A DNA stretch of 64,000 nt from Roseiarcus sp963742305 (GTDB lineage Bacteria > Pseudomonadota > Alphaproteobacteria > Rhizobiales > Beijerinckiaceae): positions 56,433-120,432 of the forward strand of contig CAVULN010000032.1 of the NCBI GenBank assembly GCA_963742305.1, given 5' to 3'. Both the position numbers and the translations under genes were made by a program. Numbering within the stretch: position 1 is the first letter of the stretch; each line of letters opens with the position of its first letter. Shown piece after piece: positions 18,838-27,676 of this stretch. Below the pieces are notes generated by a model, which worked only from the letters and a program-made list of their open reading frames with translations, had not been told where the DNA came from and ran no database searches.

Positions 18838-19602
18838 ATGACCAAGGCCCATGAGCGCGTCGTCGAGGCGCAATTCGGTCCCCAGGCGAGAGCCTATGTG
18901 GAGAGCGCGGTTCACAGCCAGGGGGCCGACCTCGAGGCCATCGGAGCGCTCGCCAGGGCGTTGCGGCCGGATGTCGCGCTGGACCTTGGCGCGGGCGGGG
19001 GCCATGTCGCCTACGCCCTCGCGCCCCACGCCCGGCGGGTCGTCGCCACCGATCTTTCACCCGCGATGCTGGCGGCGGTAGCCGAGACGGCGCGCGGGAA
19101 GGGCTTGACCAATATCGAGACGGCGGAAGCGGCTGCGGAGCGGCTCCCCTTCGCCGACGAGACGTTCGACTTCGTCGCGAGCCGGTATTCCGCGCATCAC
19201 TGGCGTGACTTCGTCGCGGGACTCCGGGAAGCGCGTCGGGTCATGAAACGCGGCGGCCGGGCGGTGTTCGCCGATGCTTATTCTCCTGGCGAGGCGCTGC
19301 TTGACACCCATCTGCAGGCGATCGAACTCCTGCGCGACCATTCCCATGTCCGCGATTATTCGCTCGCCCAGTGGCTGGACGCGCTCGCCCGCGCCGGCTT
19401 CGCCATCGAGGCCTGCCGGACCTCGCGCCTGAGACTTGATTTTCCCGATTGGATCGCGCGGATGCGGACGCCTGAGGACAATGTGAAGGCGATCCGGGCG
19501 CTCCAGAACGCCTCCGCCGAGGAGACGAAGGCGCATTTCGCGATCGAGCCGGACGGCTCGTTCGCGCTCGACGTGATGACGGTCGAGGCGTCGAGGCGAT
19601 GA
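18838..19602 (+). CDS. Class I SAM-dependent methyltransferase
   Basis: A 254-residue Rossmann-fold methyltransferase. SAM-binding motif I is VALDLGAGGGHVAYALA, motif II lies around VVATDLSPAML, and the acidic segment LPFADETFDFVASRYSAHHW precedes the methyltransferase-11 strand order. It resembles UbiE/COQ5-like small-molecule methyltransferases. The acceptor is unknown. ATG 18838 follows CAAGGAGCCCTTC. It is divergent from the MmyB-type regulator. Confidence 0.9.
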   Translation: MTKAHERVVEAQFGPQARAYVESAVHSQGADLEAIGALARALRPDVALDLGAGGGHVAYALAPHARRVVATDLSPAMLAAVAETARGKGLTNIETAEAAAERLPFADETFDFVASRYSAHHWRDFVAGLREARRVMKRGGRAVFADAYSPGEALLDTHLQAIELLRDHSHVRDYSLAQWLDALARAGFAIEACRTSRLRLDFPDWIARMRTPEDNVKAIRALQNASAEETKAHFAIEPDGSFALDVMTVEASRR

Positions 19603-19656
19603 GGGAGGCGCGCTCATTCATGCGGCGCGGCGGGCGCGAACGGGCGGCGAAATCCA

Positions 19657-20424
19657 ATGCCGGGGCGGTGCGCGCCGGCCCGGAACTGCGCCTCCCTTGC
19701 CCGGAGCGGCGACTTCGGCCAAGGCTTGCGCCCTGTGGCCCGGCGGCGCTCCCCTGTTCGTCTTTTTGCGCTCGGCGCAGGCTTTGCGGCGCTGGCGCTG
19801 TCTGCTCTCTTCATCGCGCTCGTCGCTCTCTACGCTTTCGCCCGGCCGGTCTCGACGCTGATGCTCGCGCGCCTGGCTCAGGGCAAGAGCTACGAGCGCG
19901 TCTACACGCCGCTCGGGGCCATCGCGCCCGCCGCGCTCGCCGCGGTGATCGCGTCGGAAGACGCAACCTTCTGCGACAATGACGGCGTCGACTGGGGCGC
20001 CCTCCGCGAGGTCCTGAGCGGGGCGGGCAGACATGGGCCGAGCCGCGGCGCCTCGACCATCACCATGCAGACCGCGAAGAACCTGTTCCTGTGGCCAGGC
20101 CGTTCCGCCATTCGCAAGGGGCTCGAGATCGGCATGGCGCTGGTTTTGGGGAAGGCGTGGTCGAAGGCGCGCACGCTCGAGATCTATCTCAACATCGCCG
20201 AATGGGGCGACGGGCTTTACGGGATCGAGGCCGCGGCCCGCCGCTATTTCCACAAGAGCGCGAGTGGGCTCAACCCGCACGAGGCGGCGCTCCTCGCGAC
20301 GTCGCTGCCGAATCCGGTCCATCGCAACCCCGCCCGCCCCTCGGCGCTTCAGCGCCGGCTCGCCCTCAACCTGCAAGCGAAGGCGAGGGAGGTCGCGGAA
20401 CGATTGGACTGTTTGGCCCGTTAG
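19657..20424 (+). CDS. mtgA: Monofunctional peptidoglycan glycosyltransferase MtgA
   Basis: A 255-residue GT51 enzyme that polymerises lipid II into glycan strands at the cytoplasmic membrane. One N-terminal membrane helix (LFALGAGFAALALSALFIAL) is followed by the glycosyltransferase domain. GT51 motifs are IASEDATFCDNDGVDW with the catalytic Glu, GASTITMQTAKNLFL, and SKARTLEIYLNIAEWGDG with the second Glu, then GIEAAARRYF. There is no transpeptidase domain, hence monofunctional. The start at ATG 19657 is the first reasonable one; the poorly conserved N-terminal 35 residues leave some doubt. Confidence 0.93.
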   Translation: MPGRCAPARNCASLARSGDFGQGLRPVARRRSPVRLFALGAGFAALALSALFIALVALYAFARPVSTLMLARLAQGKSYERVYTPLGAIAPAALAAVIASEDATFCDNDGVDWGALREVLSGAGRHGPSRGASTITMQTAKNLFLWPGRSAIRKGLEIGMALVLGKAWSKARTLEIYLNIAEWGDGLYGIEAAARRYFHKSASGLNPHEAALLATSLPNPVHRNPARPSALQRRLALNLQAKAREVAERLDCLAR

Positions 20425-20488
20425 CGTTGGGAGGACGACGCGGCGACCTTGCTTCTTCGGAATGTCAAACGGAGCCTTGGACAGCCGC

Positions 20489-20932
20489 CTACGATGACAC
20501 GTCAATTGTAACGCCGTAGCGTTCGACCACCGACTTGTCGCCTTCCCATGGGCGCCAGCGTTTAAGAGTTACCGTCGTCGACCCGGGCGCCTTGGCTTTG
20601 ATCGTCCATTGCGTCTCGCCCCCGGACCCGGGGGCGTTCGACGCCGGCGCGTATTCCGATTGCGTCACCTCGACGAGATGCGAATCCGCCGCCTCGACCG
20701 CCCAGCGATAGCCGGTCGACGGGTTCTCCGGCAGGCGGAGCGTCGCTTCGGCGCCAACCCTGAGCGCGATCCTCTTACCGTTATCGGCCGTGGTCAAAAC
20801 CGACGTCACGCTCAAGTCTCTCGCCAATGCTGCGCCAGCAGCGCCGCTGGCGGATAAAGCCAACGCCAGCGCGCAAGCGACAAGCGAGCGAGTTCCCCGC
20901 TCGGCCCATCTGAAGCGCGCGGCGCGTTCCAT
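20489..20932 (-). CDS. Chagasin-like cysteine protease inhibitor (MEROPS I42)
   Basis: A 147-residue exported protein with a signal peptide (SLVACALALALSASGAAGAA) and one I42 domain. The three inhibitory-loop motifs of chagasin-type inhibitors can be recognised: LPENPSTGYRW, the GGETQWTIKAKAPGSTTV region, and KRWRPWEGD. I42 proteins block papain-family proteases by filling the active-site cleft. The gene lies 91 bp downstream of a papain-like C1 protease in the same orientation, so that enzyme is the obvious candidate target. The start at 20932 is preferred over an upstream in-frame start because it gives a proper signal peptide. Confidence 0.87.
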   Translation of the reverse strand: MERAARFRWAERGTRSLVACALALALSASGAAGAALARDLSVTSVLTTADNGKRIALRVGAEATLRLPENPSTGYRWAVEAADSHLVEVTQSEYAPASNAPGSGGETQWTIKAKAPGSTTVTLKRWRPWEGDKSVVERYGVTIDVSS

Positions 20933-21023
20933 CACAACTGTTGAACCGGTCTTTCGTTCCCGAGGGAGGTCGGCGGGTCCCGGCCTTGTTCGCCAGCCCG
21001 CCAAACTCGGCCTCGCCGCCTGG

Positions 21024-21839
21024 TCACCCGACGGTGCGGATCGTCCAGAAATCCGAAGCGTTCGGGCTCGCGATGAATTCGAATGGCATCATGAAGTAGC
21101 CGGCCTTGCCCCAACCCGTTCCCCATGAATTCCGCACGATCACCATTCGGCTCGCGGTGTCGTAGCCGACAGCCATGACGGCGTGACCGCCCAGCTTCTT
21201 TTCGTTCGGCTTCGGCATCGGCATGACGCCGGTTCTAGCGAGTGTCTGCGATTCGAAGCTCTCATAGACCGTGAAGCCGAACACATATCCGAAGCCCGAG
21301 GCAAGGCAGCCCTGCTGCTGCGCCAGCGTCGGCACGAGCCGCTTGTACGCGAGCGCGCGGTCGAGCTTGGCGTGCGAATAGGCCTTGGCCGGCGGTTTCT
21401 TTGTGAACTTCGAGATGTCGTAGGGCCAGTCTTTCTCGGGCGGCGCCCCAATCTTGGCGACCGACTTGATCCCATCGCGGATCTGGGCGCCGGCGTCCTC
21501 GCCGACCGTGCCCTCCATCACGCGCTCGTTGTAGTAGATGAACAGGCGCGACGGGACGAAGTCGGACAGCTTTTGTTTCATGCGGTCGAATTCGATCATG
21601 CCCGCGATCGCATTCGCCGTGCAGCTGCCAAGGTCGCCCTGGTCATAGATCGGCGGACAGTGCGGGCGCAGGTCCACCGATGCCGGCAGGCCTTGAGCTG
21701 GCGGCGGCGGCGCTGAGTAGACTTGATCGCGCTGGTCAGGCAGGTCGGGCACCCACCCAAAGCGAGCCTGGGTCCGATGCGTCACCAGGCTAAGCGGATC
21801 TGCCGCGTGATCTGTCGCTGGAAGAGAACGTTTTGTCAT
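21024..21839 (-). CDS. Papain-like (C1 family) cysteine protease
   Basis: A 271-residue protein with a C1A catalytic domain. The active-site Cys is in YDQGDLGSCTANAIAG (SCTANA replacing the usual SCWAFA), the His in KLGGHAVMAVGYD and the Asn in VIVRNSWGTGWG. A short N-terminal segment of about 45 residues replaces the classical inhibitory propeptide. No signal peptide is visible, so the enzyme may be cytoplasmic or exported by another route. Bacterial enzymes of this type occur as isolated proteases of unknown substrate. The next gene downstream encodes a chagasin-like inhibitor, suggesting a controlled protease-inhibitor pair. Confidence 0.9.
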   Translation of the reverse strand: MTKRSLPATDHAADPLSLVTHRTQARFGWVPDLPDQRDQVYSAPPPPAQGLPASVDLRPHCPPIYDQGDLGSCTANAIAGMIEFDRMKQKLSDFVPSRLFIYYNERVMEGTVGEDAGAQIRDGIKSVAKIGAPPEKDWPYDISKFTKKPPAKAYSHAKLDRALAYKRLVPTLAQQQGCLASGFGYVFGFTVYESFESQTLARTGVMPMPKPNEKKLGGHAVMAVGYDTASRMVIVRNSWGTGWGKAGYFMMPFEFIASPNASDFWTIRTVG

Positions 21840-22123
21840 AATGATGCCCCGTCAAATCAACACTGTGAAAGTCCGAAGCCGGCGACCTTCGCCATGAGTT
21901 TTAGACTATCTAAAGACCCCTCGACGAGGTAATCTCACGCCGTCAATACCCTGCGGCGGCGCCCGCAAAAAATGCGCAAGTCAGCCGTCCGCGTTAGGTT
22001 GGCACACAACGGTTGTCGGCGCAACGCCACAGCGTTGTGCGCCGCGTCGGCGCCATTGGCGGGGCGGCGAAAGCCTCCTATTCTTCCGGCTCCTCCCCCA
22101 ACGAACAGCGAGCAAACGAACCC

Positions 22124-22647
22124 ATGGCTCTGTTGCGCACGGCCGCGCTCTTGCGGCGCTCGCGCCGCTCCTGGCGCCCATCTCGCCGGCGGGCGCCGAT
22201 CCGCAGGACCCGGATCTGATCTTTCGCGAGTCGACGACGTTCAAACTCCTGACCCCGAACGACAAGCTCGCCGTCTACGGCATCGACGACCCGATCGTCG
22301 AAGGAGTCGCCTGTCATTACACGACCCCGGAAAAAGGAGGCGTCTCCGGCGCTTTGGGACTCGCCGAACAGACGTCGGACGTTTCCCTCTCCTGCGCCCA
22401 ATATGGGCCGATCAGGTTCAAGGAGAAATTCTCGCAAGGCGACGTGGTGTTCAGGGAGAAACGATCGATTTTCTTCAAGAAAATGCAGATCGTCCGGGGA
22501 TGCGACACCAGGCGGAATATTCTGGTGTACATGAGTTACAGCGACAAGCTGATCGAAGGTTCGCCGAAGAATTCAACCTCGACGGTTCCGATCGAACCCT
22601 GGGGCGCGACGAACGACGTGGCCAAGTGCGCGGATTTCCTCCGCTGA
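22124..22647 (+). pseudogene. creA: CreA family protein, apparent frameshift in signal peptide
   Basis: The conserved CreA body is clear: LIFRESTTFKLLTPNDKL, DDPIVEGVACHYT, GGVSGALGLAEQTSDVSLSC and FREKRSIFFKKMQIVRGCD, ending at 22647. No start codon lies in this frame upstream. The likely start, ATG 22124 (MALLRTAALL), is one frame away, and after a shift near 22150 the sequence continues as LAALAPLLAPISPAGA, a good signal peptide end. A single missing or extra base in the signal peptide therefore explains the arrangement. CreA is an exported protein of unknown function, about 155 residues in relatives. Confidence 0.8.
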
Positions 22648-22916
22648 ATTCCGAGCCGGCGGATCGCGCCCGCCATCCTCTCGCCCCTTTCCGCCTCCAG
22701 GGCGACTGGCCTTTGAGGCAATTGCGCCCTGCTGGATGTGATAATACATGCATTATATGTGTTATTTTGAGAGGGTGGAACTAAACCGGGTCCCAAGACC
22801 CTGAAATCCTTAGAGCGCGGAACTAAAATGGAACTAAGCTAACGGAGGCCATGTGATCCGCCCTCCGTGCGGCGACCCTCCGGGCCGGAGCCGCGCAAGG
22901 CCGGAAGGCTCGCGGC
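22648..22916. other. Intergenic stretch with AT-rich dyad and short repeats
   Basis: About 270 bp between creA and nusB. It includes an AT-rich stretch around 22741-22765 with partial dyad symmetry around ACATGCAT, and three copies of GGAACTA between 22782 and 22840. No gene was found. The repeated GGAACTA copies might mark the end of an old insertion, but no integrase or tRNA is nearby. Confidence 0.35.
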
Positions 22917-23381
22917 TCACGGGCCGGAGGCGAACTCCGCCGGGCGGGTCTCGCGGGCCAGCGCGTCGAGCACCGCGTTGATCATGCCGCTCTCCTCGGG
23001 ACCGAAGAAGGCGGCGGCGACATCGACATATTCGGTCACCACCACCCGCGCCGGCACATCGGGGCGGCGGCGCAGTTCATAGGAGGCCGCGCGCAGGATG
23101 GCGCGCATCAGCGCTTCGACCCGGCGGAGCGGCCAGCCCTTGGCCAGCGTGTCGTCGAGGCTGCGGTCGATCGGCGCCTGCTCGCCGAGCACGCCCGAGA
23201 CCACGTCGCGGAAGAACGCCGGGTCGGCGGGCGTATAGGCCTCGCCCTCGATCTCGCGCCCGATCCAGTGGCCCTCGAACTCAGCGAGGATATCGTTGAG
23301 ACCCTTGCCGGCGATCTCCATCTGGTAGAGCGCCTGCGAGGCGGCGAGACGCGCGGCCGAGCGCCGGTCGGACCGTTTCAT
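22917..23381 (-). CDS. nusB: Transcription antitermination factor NusB
   Basis: A 154-residue helical RNA-binding protein. It begins RRSAARLAASQALYQMEIAG, the usual NusB N-terminus, and contains LRRVEALMRAILRAASYEL and the C-terminal VVVTEYVDVAAAFF. NusB with NusE binds boxA RNA and supports rRNA antitermination. The start overlaps the ribH stop by 4 bp, the classical ribH-nusB coupling. Confidence 0.95.
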   Translation of the reverse strand: MKRSDRRSAARLAASQALYQMEIAGKGLNDILAEFEGHWIGREIEGEAYTPADPAFFRDVVSGVLGEQAPIDRSLDDTLAKGWPLRRVEALMRAILRAASYELRRRPDVPARVVVTEYVDVAAAFFGPEESGMINAVLDALARETRPAEFASGP

Positions 23382-23866
23382 CGCCCGCCCAGCCGATGGG
23401 CGAGATGGGCAAGGCCGATCGCCGCCCGCGCCGCTTCGCCCCCTTTGTCCCCGCGCGCCGGGTCGGCCCGCTCCTCGGCCTGCTCGATCGTCTCAGTGGT
23501 GAGAATGCCGTTGCCGAGCGCAAGGCGCCGCTCGACCGACATGGCCATCAGCGCGCGGGCCGATTCGCCCGCGACGATCTCGAAATGGAAGGTCTCGCCG
23601 CGGACGACGCAGCCGAGCGCGACGGCGCCGCTGTAAGGCCGGCCCGCCGCCTGGGCCGCGTCGAGGGCGATCGCCAGGCCGGCTGGAATCTCGAGCGCGC
23701 CCGCGACGCTGACGAGGTCGTATGCCGCGCCGGCGGCCTCGATCGCGCGGGTCGCGCCGGCCAAAAGATCGGCGCCGATCGCCTCGTAATAGCGCGCCTC
23801 GATGACAAGGAACCGGCCGCCTTCGAAGCGAGGCAGAGTTGCGGCGGCGCGGCGCGGCTCGGCCAT
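23378..23866 (-). CDS. ribH: 6,7-dimethyl-8-ribityllumazine synthase
   Basis: A 162-residue lumazine synthase. It has FLVIEARYYEAIGADLLAGA, VAGALEIPAGLAIAL, and ALGCVVRGETFHFEIVAGES with the catalytic His. It condenses 5-amino-6-ribitylamino-uracil with 3,4-dihydroxy-2-butanone 4-phosphate in riboflavin synthesis. It is translationally coupled to nusB. No ribE or ribBA gene precedes it in this window. Confidence 0.95.
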   Translation of the reverse strand: MAEPRRAAATLPRFEGGRFLVIEARYYEAIGADLLAGATRAIEAAGAAYDLVSVAGALEIPAGLAIALDAAQAAGRPYSGAVALGCVVRGETFHFEIVAGESARALMAMSVERRLALGNGILTTETIEQAEERADPARGDKGGEAARAAIGLAHLAHRLGGR

Positions 23867-23942
23867 CGGGGGGATCTCTTCGAGGCTGGGTCAGGAACGG
23901 CGCCCGTGCATAAAGGCCCGGGGCCGGGGAAGCAAGGCTCGC

Positions 23943-24239
23943 TCACTCGGGCGAGCGCCAGCGTCCATACCGCCAAGGCTGCGCCCATGAGGCGTTCGGA
24001 GGAATCCGGTCGGGCGGGGGGTCGTAGCCGGCGCCGCCCCACGGGTGGCAGCGGCACACGCGCGCCAGTCCCATCCAGGAGCCGGCCCACACGCCATGGC
24101 GGCCGACCGCCTCGGCCGCATAGGCCGAACAGGTCGGCAAATAGCGGCATTGCCGGCCGATCAGGCTCGAGAGCGTGAGCTGGTAGCCCCGGATCAGCGC
24201 CTGGGCTGCGAGGCGCGGCGCGGAGACGAGCGCGCTCAC
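23943..24239 (-). CDS. yidD: Membrane protein insertion efficiency factor YidD
   Basis: A 98-residue protein with the YidD signature RGYQLTLSSLIGRQCRYLP, TCSAYAAEAVGRHG and the cysteine- and histidine-containing VCRCHPWGGAGYDPPP. It helps YidC-dependent insertion at the inner membrane. The stop of the upstream NifU-like gene overlaps its start by 4 bp. Confidence 0.94.
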   Translation of the reverse strand: MSALVSAPRLAAQALIRGYQLTLSSLIGRQCRYLPTCSAYAAEAVGRHGVWAGSWMGLARVCRCHPWGGAGYDPPPDRIPPNASWAQPWRYGRWRSPE

Positions 24240-24693
24240 GATGCCGGCGCGTCCGCGGCCGCCGTCTCGCGCGCCGCAATCTGGGCCAGCGCGTCGACGA
24301 CCGCGTCGAACGTCAGGAGCGTGGAGGCGTGGCGGGCCTTATAGTCGCGCACCGGCTCGAGCACCGCGAATTCCGCCCATTTTCCTTGCGGAGGCGGGCC
24401 GTTCGCCTTCAACATCCGGGTCACGCTATCGCGCAGCTCGACAGCTCTTCGGCCGTCGCGCCCACGACATGGCGGGCCATCAGCGACGACGAGGCCTGGC
24501 CGAGCGCGCACGCCCTCACATCATGGGCGAAATCCGTCACCCGTCCATCCCTGACGCAAAGGTCGATCGTCACGGTCGAACCGCAGAGCCGCGAATGCGC
24601 CTTGGCGCTGGCGTCGGGGTTGGCGAGCCGGCCAAGCCGCGGAATGTTGGCCGCCAGTTCGAGGATGCGCCGGTTATAGATGTCGTTGATCAT
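24236..24693 (-). pseudogene. NifU-like iron-sulfur cluster scaffold protein, one frameshift
   Basis: The first frame, from ATG 24693, gives INDIYNRRILELAANIP, the first cysteine in LCGSTVTIDL and the second in VRACALGQASSSLMARHVVG. The frame breaks near 24437 and continues as LRDSVTRMLKANG, FAVLEPVRDYKARHASTLLT and FDAVVDALAQ, ending at 24236. Together these make a normal 150-residue NifU N-terminal-type scaffold of the kind usual in alphaproteobacteria, which has HAS rather than a third Cys. Because this is a conserved gene next to yidD, a sequencing indel is a serious possibility. Confidence 0.82.
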
Positions 24694-24786
24694 CTCAGCT
24701 CAATTCCCAGCGCCGACTATATAGGTCGCGAGAAAGCCGAAATCGAGGCCCACAGGCGCCGCGGGAGAGAGCGGCGGGAAGCGGGG

Positions 24787-25224
24787 ATGAACGAGAGCGC
24801 ACGATCACGAGCCGGGTCCGGCGCGACGCGGGACCGGGAGGAGGGCCTCGCGTTCGCTCCCAAATTCGGCGCCGATGGCCTCGCGACCTGCGTCGCCATC
24901 GACGCTGCGCGCGGCGACGTGCTGATGGTCGCCCACATGAACGAGGCCGCTTTGCGCGCGACGCTCGAGACGGGAATCGTCCACTACTGGTCGCGTTCGC
25001 GCGGCGCTTTATGGCGCAAGGGAGACACCTCCGGCCAAATCCAGACGCTGGTCGAGTTGCGCGTCGATTGCGACCAGGACGCATTTCTGGCGTTCGTGAC
25101 CGTCGCGGGCGACGGCGGCGCCTGCCATACCGGCCGGCGCTCGTGCTTCTACCGTCGGGTTGAGAGGGATGGCGGCGCCGACCGGCTTACGTTCATCGAC
25201 CCGCCGGGAACAACTTCACGTTAA
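24787..25224 (+). CDS. hisI: Phosphoribosyl-AMP cyclohydrolase HisI
   Basis: A 145-residue enzyme of histidine biosynthesis that opens the purine ring of phosphoribosyl-AMP. Diagnostic segments are VAHMNEAALRATLETG, HYWSRSRGALWRKGDTSG, the metal-binding VDCDQDAFLAFV, and ACHTGRRSCFYR with the conserved cysteines. ATG 24787 follows AGCGGGGATG with only a moderate ribosome binding site. It is divergent from the NifU-like gene, as a single-gene unit. Confidence 0.94.
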   Translation: MNESARSRAGSGATRDREEGLAFAPKFGADGLATCVAIDAARGDVLMVAHMNEAALRATLETGIVHYWSRSRGALWRKGDTSGQIQTLVELRVDCDQDAFLAFVTVAGDGGACHTGRRSCFYRRVERDGGADRLTFIDPPGTTSR

Positions 25225-25312
25225 TGGACTGGCCATATCTGGCGCGCAAGCTTAAGTTTCGTACCGGAAGGCAGGCAGCGAGGCGACGATCACTATCCAG
25301 ACGAGTTGGGCG

Positions 25313-26314
25313 ATGTTCAGGGCGGCCTATCGCAGAAACGATACTGAGCCGGCGTCGGGCGGCGGCCGGCCCCGCCGGGCGGCGAAAATCGGGATCGTGC
25401 TCGGCGCGGGCGCGGCGCGCGGCTGGGCCCATATCGGCGCGCTCCGAGAACTCGACGCGCTGGGCTTGCGGCTCGATGTCATCGTCGGCTCGTCGATCGG
25501 CACGCTGGTCGGCGGCTGCTACGCCGCGGGCCGGCTCGACATGCTCGAGGCATTCGCCCGCTCCTTGACCCGCCGTCGCGTGCTCGGCCTCCTTGATTTC
25601 TCCTTCACCGGCAGCGGCCTCATCGGCGGCGAGCGGCTGCGCGCGAGGCTCGCGGCCGAGCTTGGCGGGCTTCGCATCGAGGATTTGCCGGTTCGGTTCG
25701 CCGGCGTCGCCACCGAGATCGGCGGCGGGCACGAGATCTGGCTCAGGCGCGGCCTGCTGGTCGACGCGATTCGCGCCTCCTACGCCTTGCCCGGCGTATT
25801 CGAGCCGGTGAAGATCAACGGACGCTGGCTGTTCGACGGGGCGATCGTGAACCCGGTTCCGGTCAGCGTCGCGCGCGCGCTCGGCGCCGAGCGGGTGATC
25901 GCGCTCAACATTTCGAGCGACCGCGTCGGTCGGGGCACCGCAATCCAGGACCCGTTCGGCCGCCCGGAGCGCCCGCACGCCGTTGATGAGCCGGCGACCG
26001 ACACGAGCGGCATGATCGCCCGGTGGTGGCGCGGCGGAAACGGGTCGGCCCGGGCCAACGGGGAGGGCGCCGCGCCGGGTCTCATGACCTCGATGGTCAA
26101 CGCCTTCGACATTCTCCAGGACCGCATCATGCGCTCGAGGCTTGCGGGCGATCCGCCCGACGTGCTGGTGCAGGTCAGGGTCGGAAATGTCGGCATGTTC
26201 GAGTTCCATCGCGCCGACGAGCTGATCGCGCTCGGGCGCGAGGCGGTCCGCAAGGCCGCCGCTGAAATCCGCGAACACGCGCAACTCACGCGGGTCGACG
26301 CCGGCGAGGCTTGA
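25313..26314 (+). CDS. Patatin-like phospholipase family protein
   Basis: A 333-residue protein with a patatin domain from about residue 25. It has the oxyanion-hole glycine-rich GIVLGAGAARGWAHIG, the nucleophile elbow VGSSIGTLVGG with the catalytic Ser, and the dyad Asp in FDGAIVNPVPV. It resembles cytoplasmic or inner-membrane RssA-like proteins; there is no signal peptide. Members hydrolyse acyl esters of phospholipids or thioesters. The substrate is unknown. Confidence 0.9.
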   Translation: MFRAAYRRNDTEPASGGGRPRRAAKIGIVLGAGAARGWAHIGALRELDALGLRLDVIVGSSIGTLVGGCYAAGRLDMLEAFARSLTRRRVLGLLDFSFTGSGLIGGERLRARLAAELGGLRIEDLPVRFAGVATEIGGGHEIWLRRGLLVDAIRASYALPGVFEPVKINGRWLFDGAIVNPVPVSVARALGAERVIALNISSDRVGRGTAIQDPFGRPERPHAVDEPATDTSGMIARWWRGGNGSARANGEGAAPGLMTSMVNAFDILQDRIMRSRLAGDPPDVLVQVRVGNVGMFEFHRADELIALGREAVRKAAAEIREHAQLTRVDAGEA

Positions 26315-26335
26315 CGCTCCGGGGGCCGATCGGCT

Positions 26336-26770
26336 CTACGCCGTCGCGATATATTCCCGCAAAGCCTGCCGCTCGCTGTCGAGCGCGTTGACATGGCGCT
26401 TGACCACATCGCCGATGGAGACGATGCCGATCAGGCGGCCGTGCTCCACGACCGGCAGATGTCGAAACCGGCCTGTGGTCATGGTCTGCATGACGTGCTC
26501 GATCGTGTCCTCGCTGGTGGCGGTGATGACCTTCGGCGTCATGTAATGCGACACGGGATCGTTGAGCGCCGACGCGCCATGTTTGGCGATGACGCGGACC
26601 ACGTCGCGTTCAGAAAGGATCCCGAGGACGCTGAGCGATGCGTCCGAGACCACTACCGCTCCGACGCCTCTTGCGGCGAGCAGCTCTATGACGTCCTTCA
26701 GGGTGTAGTGGGGCCGGGTGGTGAAAACGTCGCGACCCTTGTCGTCCAGAATACGGGCAACTGTCGTCAT
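26336..26770 (-). CDS. CBS-pair domain protein
   Basis: A 144-residue protein made of two CBS repeats, with little else. The first repeat runs from TTRPHYTLKDVIELLAARG to VLGILSERDVVRVI and the second from MTPKVITATSEDTIEHVM to GRLIGIVSIGDVVKRH. Such stand-alone pairs bind adenosine nucleotides and act as energy sensors. It converges with the patatin gene, and its stop lies 21 bp from the patatin stop. Confidence 0.92.
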   Translation of the reverse strand: MTTVARILDDKGRDVFTTRPHYTLKDVIELLAARGVGAVVVSDASLSVLGILSERDVVRVIAKHGASALNDPVSHYMTPKVITATSEDTIEHVMQTMTTGRFRHLPVVEHGRLIGIVSIGDVVKRHVNALDSERQALREYIATA

Positions 26771-26871
26771 CCGTCTCTCCCTTTGTCGGGCGGTCTTGTG
26801 TCGAGCCGCCGGCAAGCTGGCAGGATGCGCCGGCAATCTGGCGACATCAAGTTCATTTTTGTCGAGGTCGC

Positions 26872-27636
26872 TCACCCCAGTCCGGCGTCGACCAGGATGC
26901 ATTGCTTGGTGATCATCGCGCTGTCGTCGGAGGATAGAAACAGCGCCGTCCGCGCGATGTCTTCCGGCGCGATGCTGCGGTGAATGAGGCATTGGCGGGT
27001 GCGGAAATCGGCGATGTCGTCCTCGCTCATCCACAATCGGCGCTGGCGCTCGGTCACCACCAGTCCGGGCGCAATGGCGTTGACGCGAATCTTGTCCGGC
27101 CCGAATTCGCGCGCGAGGCTTCGGGTCAGGCCGACGACGGCGGCCTTGGCGGCGGAATAGACCGACAGATTGGGAATGCCAAGCATGAAGGCGGTCGAGG
27201 AGAAATTGACGATCGATCCGCCGCCGAGTTCGCGCATCGAGCGCCGCGCGATCTGGGCGGCGAAGAACTGGTGCTTGAGGTTGACCGCGATCGCCCGGTC
27301 CCAGTCCGCTTCGCTGACCTCGTCGGCGTTCTGGCGCTGGTCGTTGGCGGCGTTGTTGATGAGCGCGCCGATCGGCCCCAGGCGCTGCCGAACCTCCTCC
27401 ATCGCCGCTTCGAGCGCGGCGATGTCGGTCAAGTCGCATTGAAGATAAAGGGGCGGCGGCCTCGAGGCGCCGATTTTCGCCACGAGCTCCTTTGACGCCT
27501 CCGCGGCGATGTCGACAAAGGCGACATTGGCCTCCTGCGCGGCGAAGGCCTCGACCATCGCCGCGCCGATGCCGGACCCGCCGCCGGTGATGAAGACGAC
27601 CTTGTCGATGAGCGAGGGGTAGCGGGCGAAGGACAT
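26872..27636 (-). CDS. Short-chain dehydrogenase/reductase
   Basis: A 254-residue SDR with the cofactor loop ITGGGSGIGAAMVEAF, acidic VAFVDIAAEA suggesting NAD preference, NNAANDQRQ, the catalytic Ser region SIVNFSSTAFM, YSAAKAAVVGL and the C-terminal QCILVDAGLG. It resembles sugar or polyol dehydrogenases of the family. It is intact, unlike the other SDR of this window. An IS630 element sits 40 bp upstream of its start, so its native promoter may have been displaced. Confidence 0.9.
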   Translation of the reverse strand: MSFARYPSLIDKVVFITGGGSGIGAAMVEAFAAQEANVAFVDIAAEASKELVAKIGASRPPPLYLQCDLTDIAALEAAMEEVRQRLGPIGALINNAANDQRQNADEVSEADWDRAIAVNLKHQFFAAQIARRSMRELGGGSIVNFSSTAFMLGIPNLSVYSAAKAAVVGLTRSLAREFGPDKIRVNAIAPGLVVTERQRRLWMSEDDIADFRTRQCLIHRSIAPEDIARTALFLSSDDSAMITKQCILVDAGLG

Positions 27637-27676
27637 GGATCGGCCTTGTCGTTTGCGCTGACGGGGGGCCAGACTA

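Noticed and set aside
20533..20932. A secreted lipoprotein reading for the inhibitor gene
   Set aside because: The signal peptide has no cysteine at a lipobox position; ordinary signal peptidase I cleavage fits better.
22741..22845. Phage or island attachment site near creA/nusB
   Set aside because: The AT-rich dyad and the GGAACTA copies are suggestive, but there is no integrase, tRNA or second matching copy in the window.
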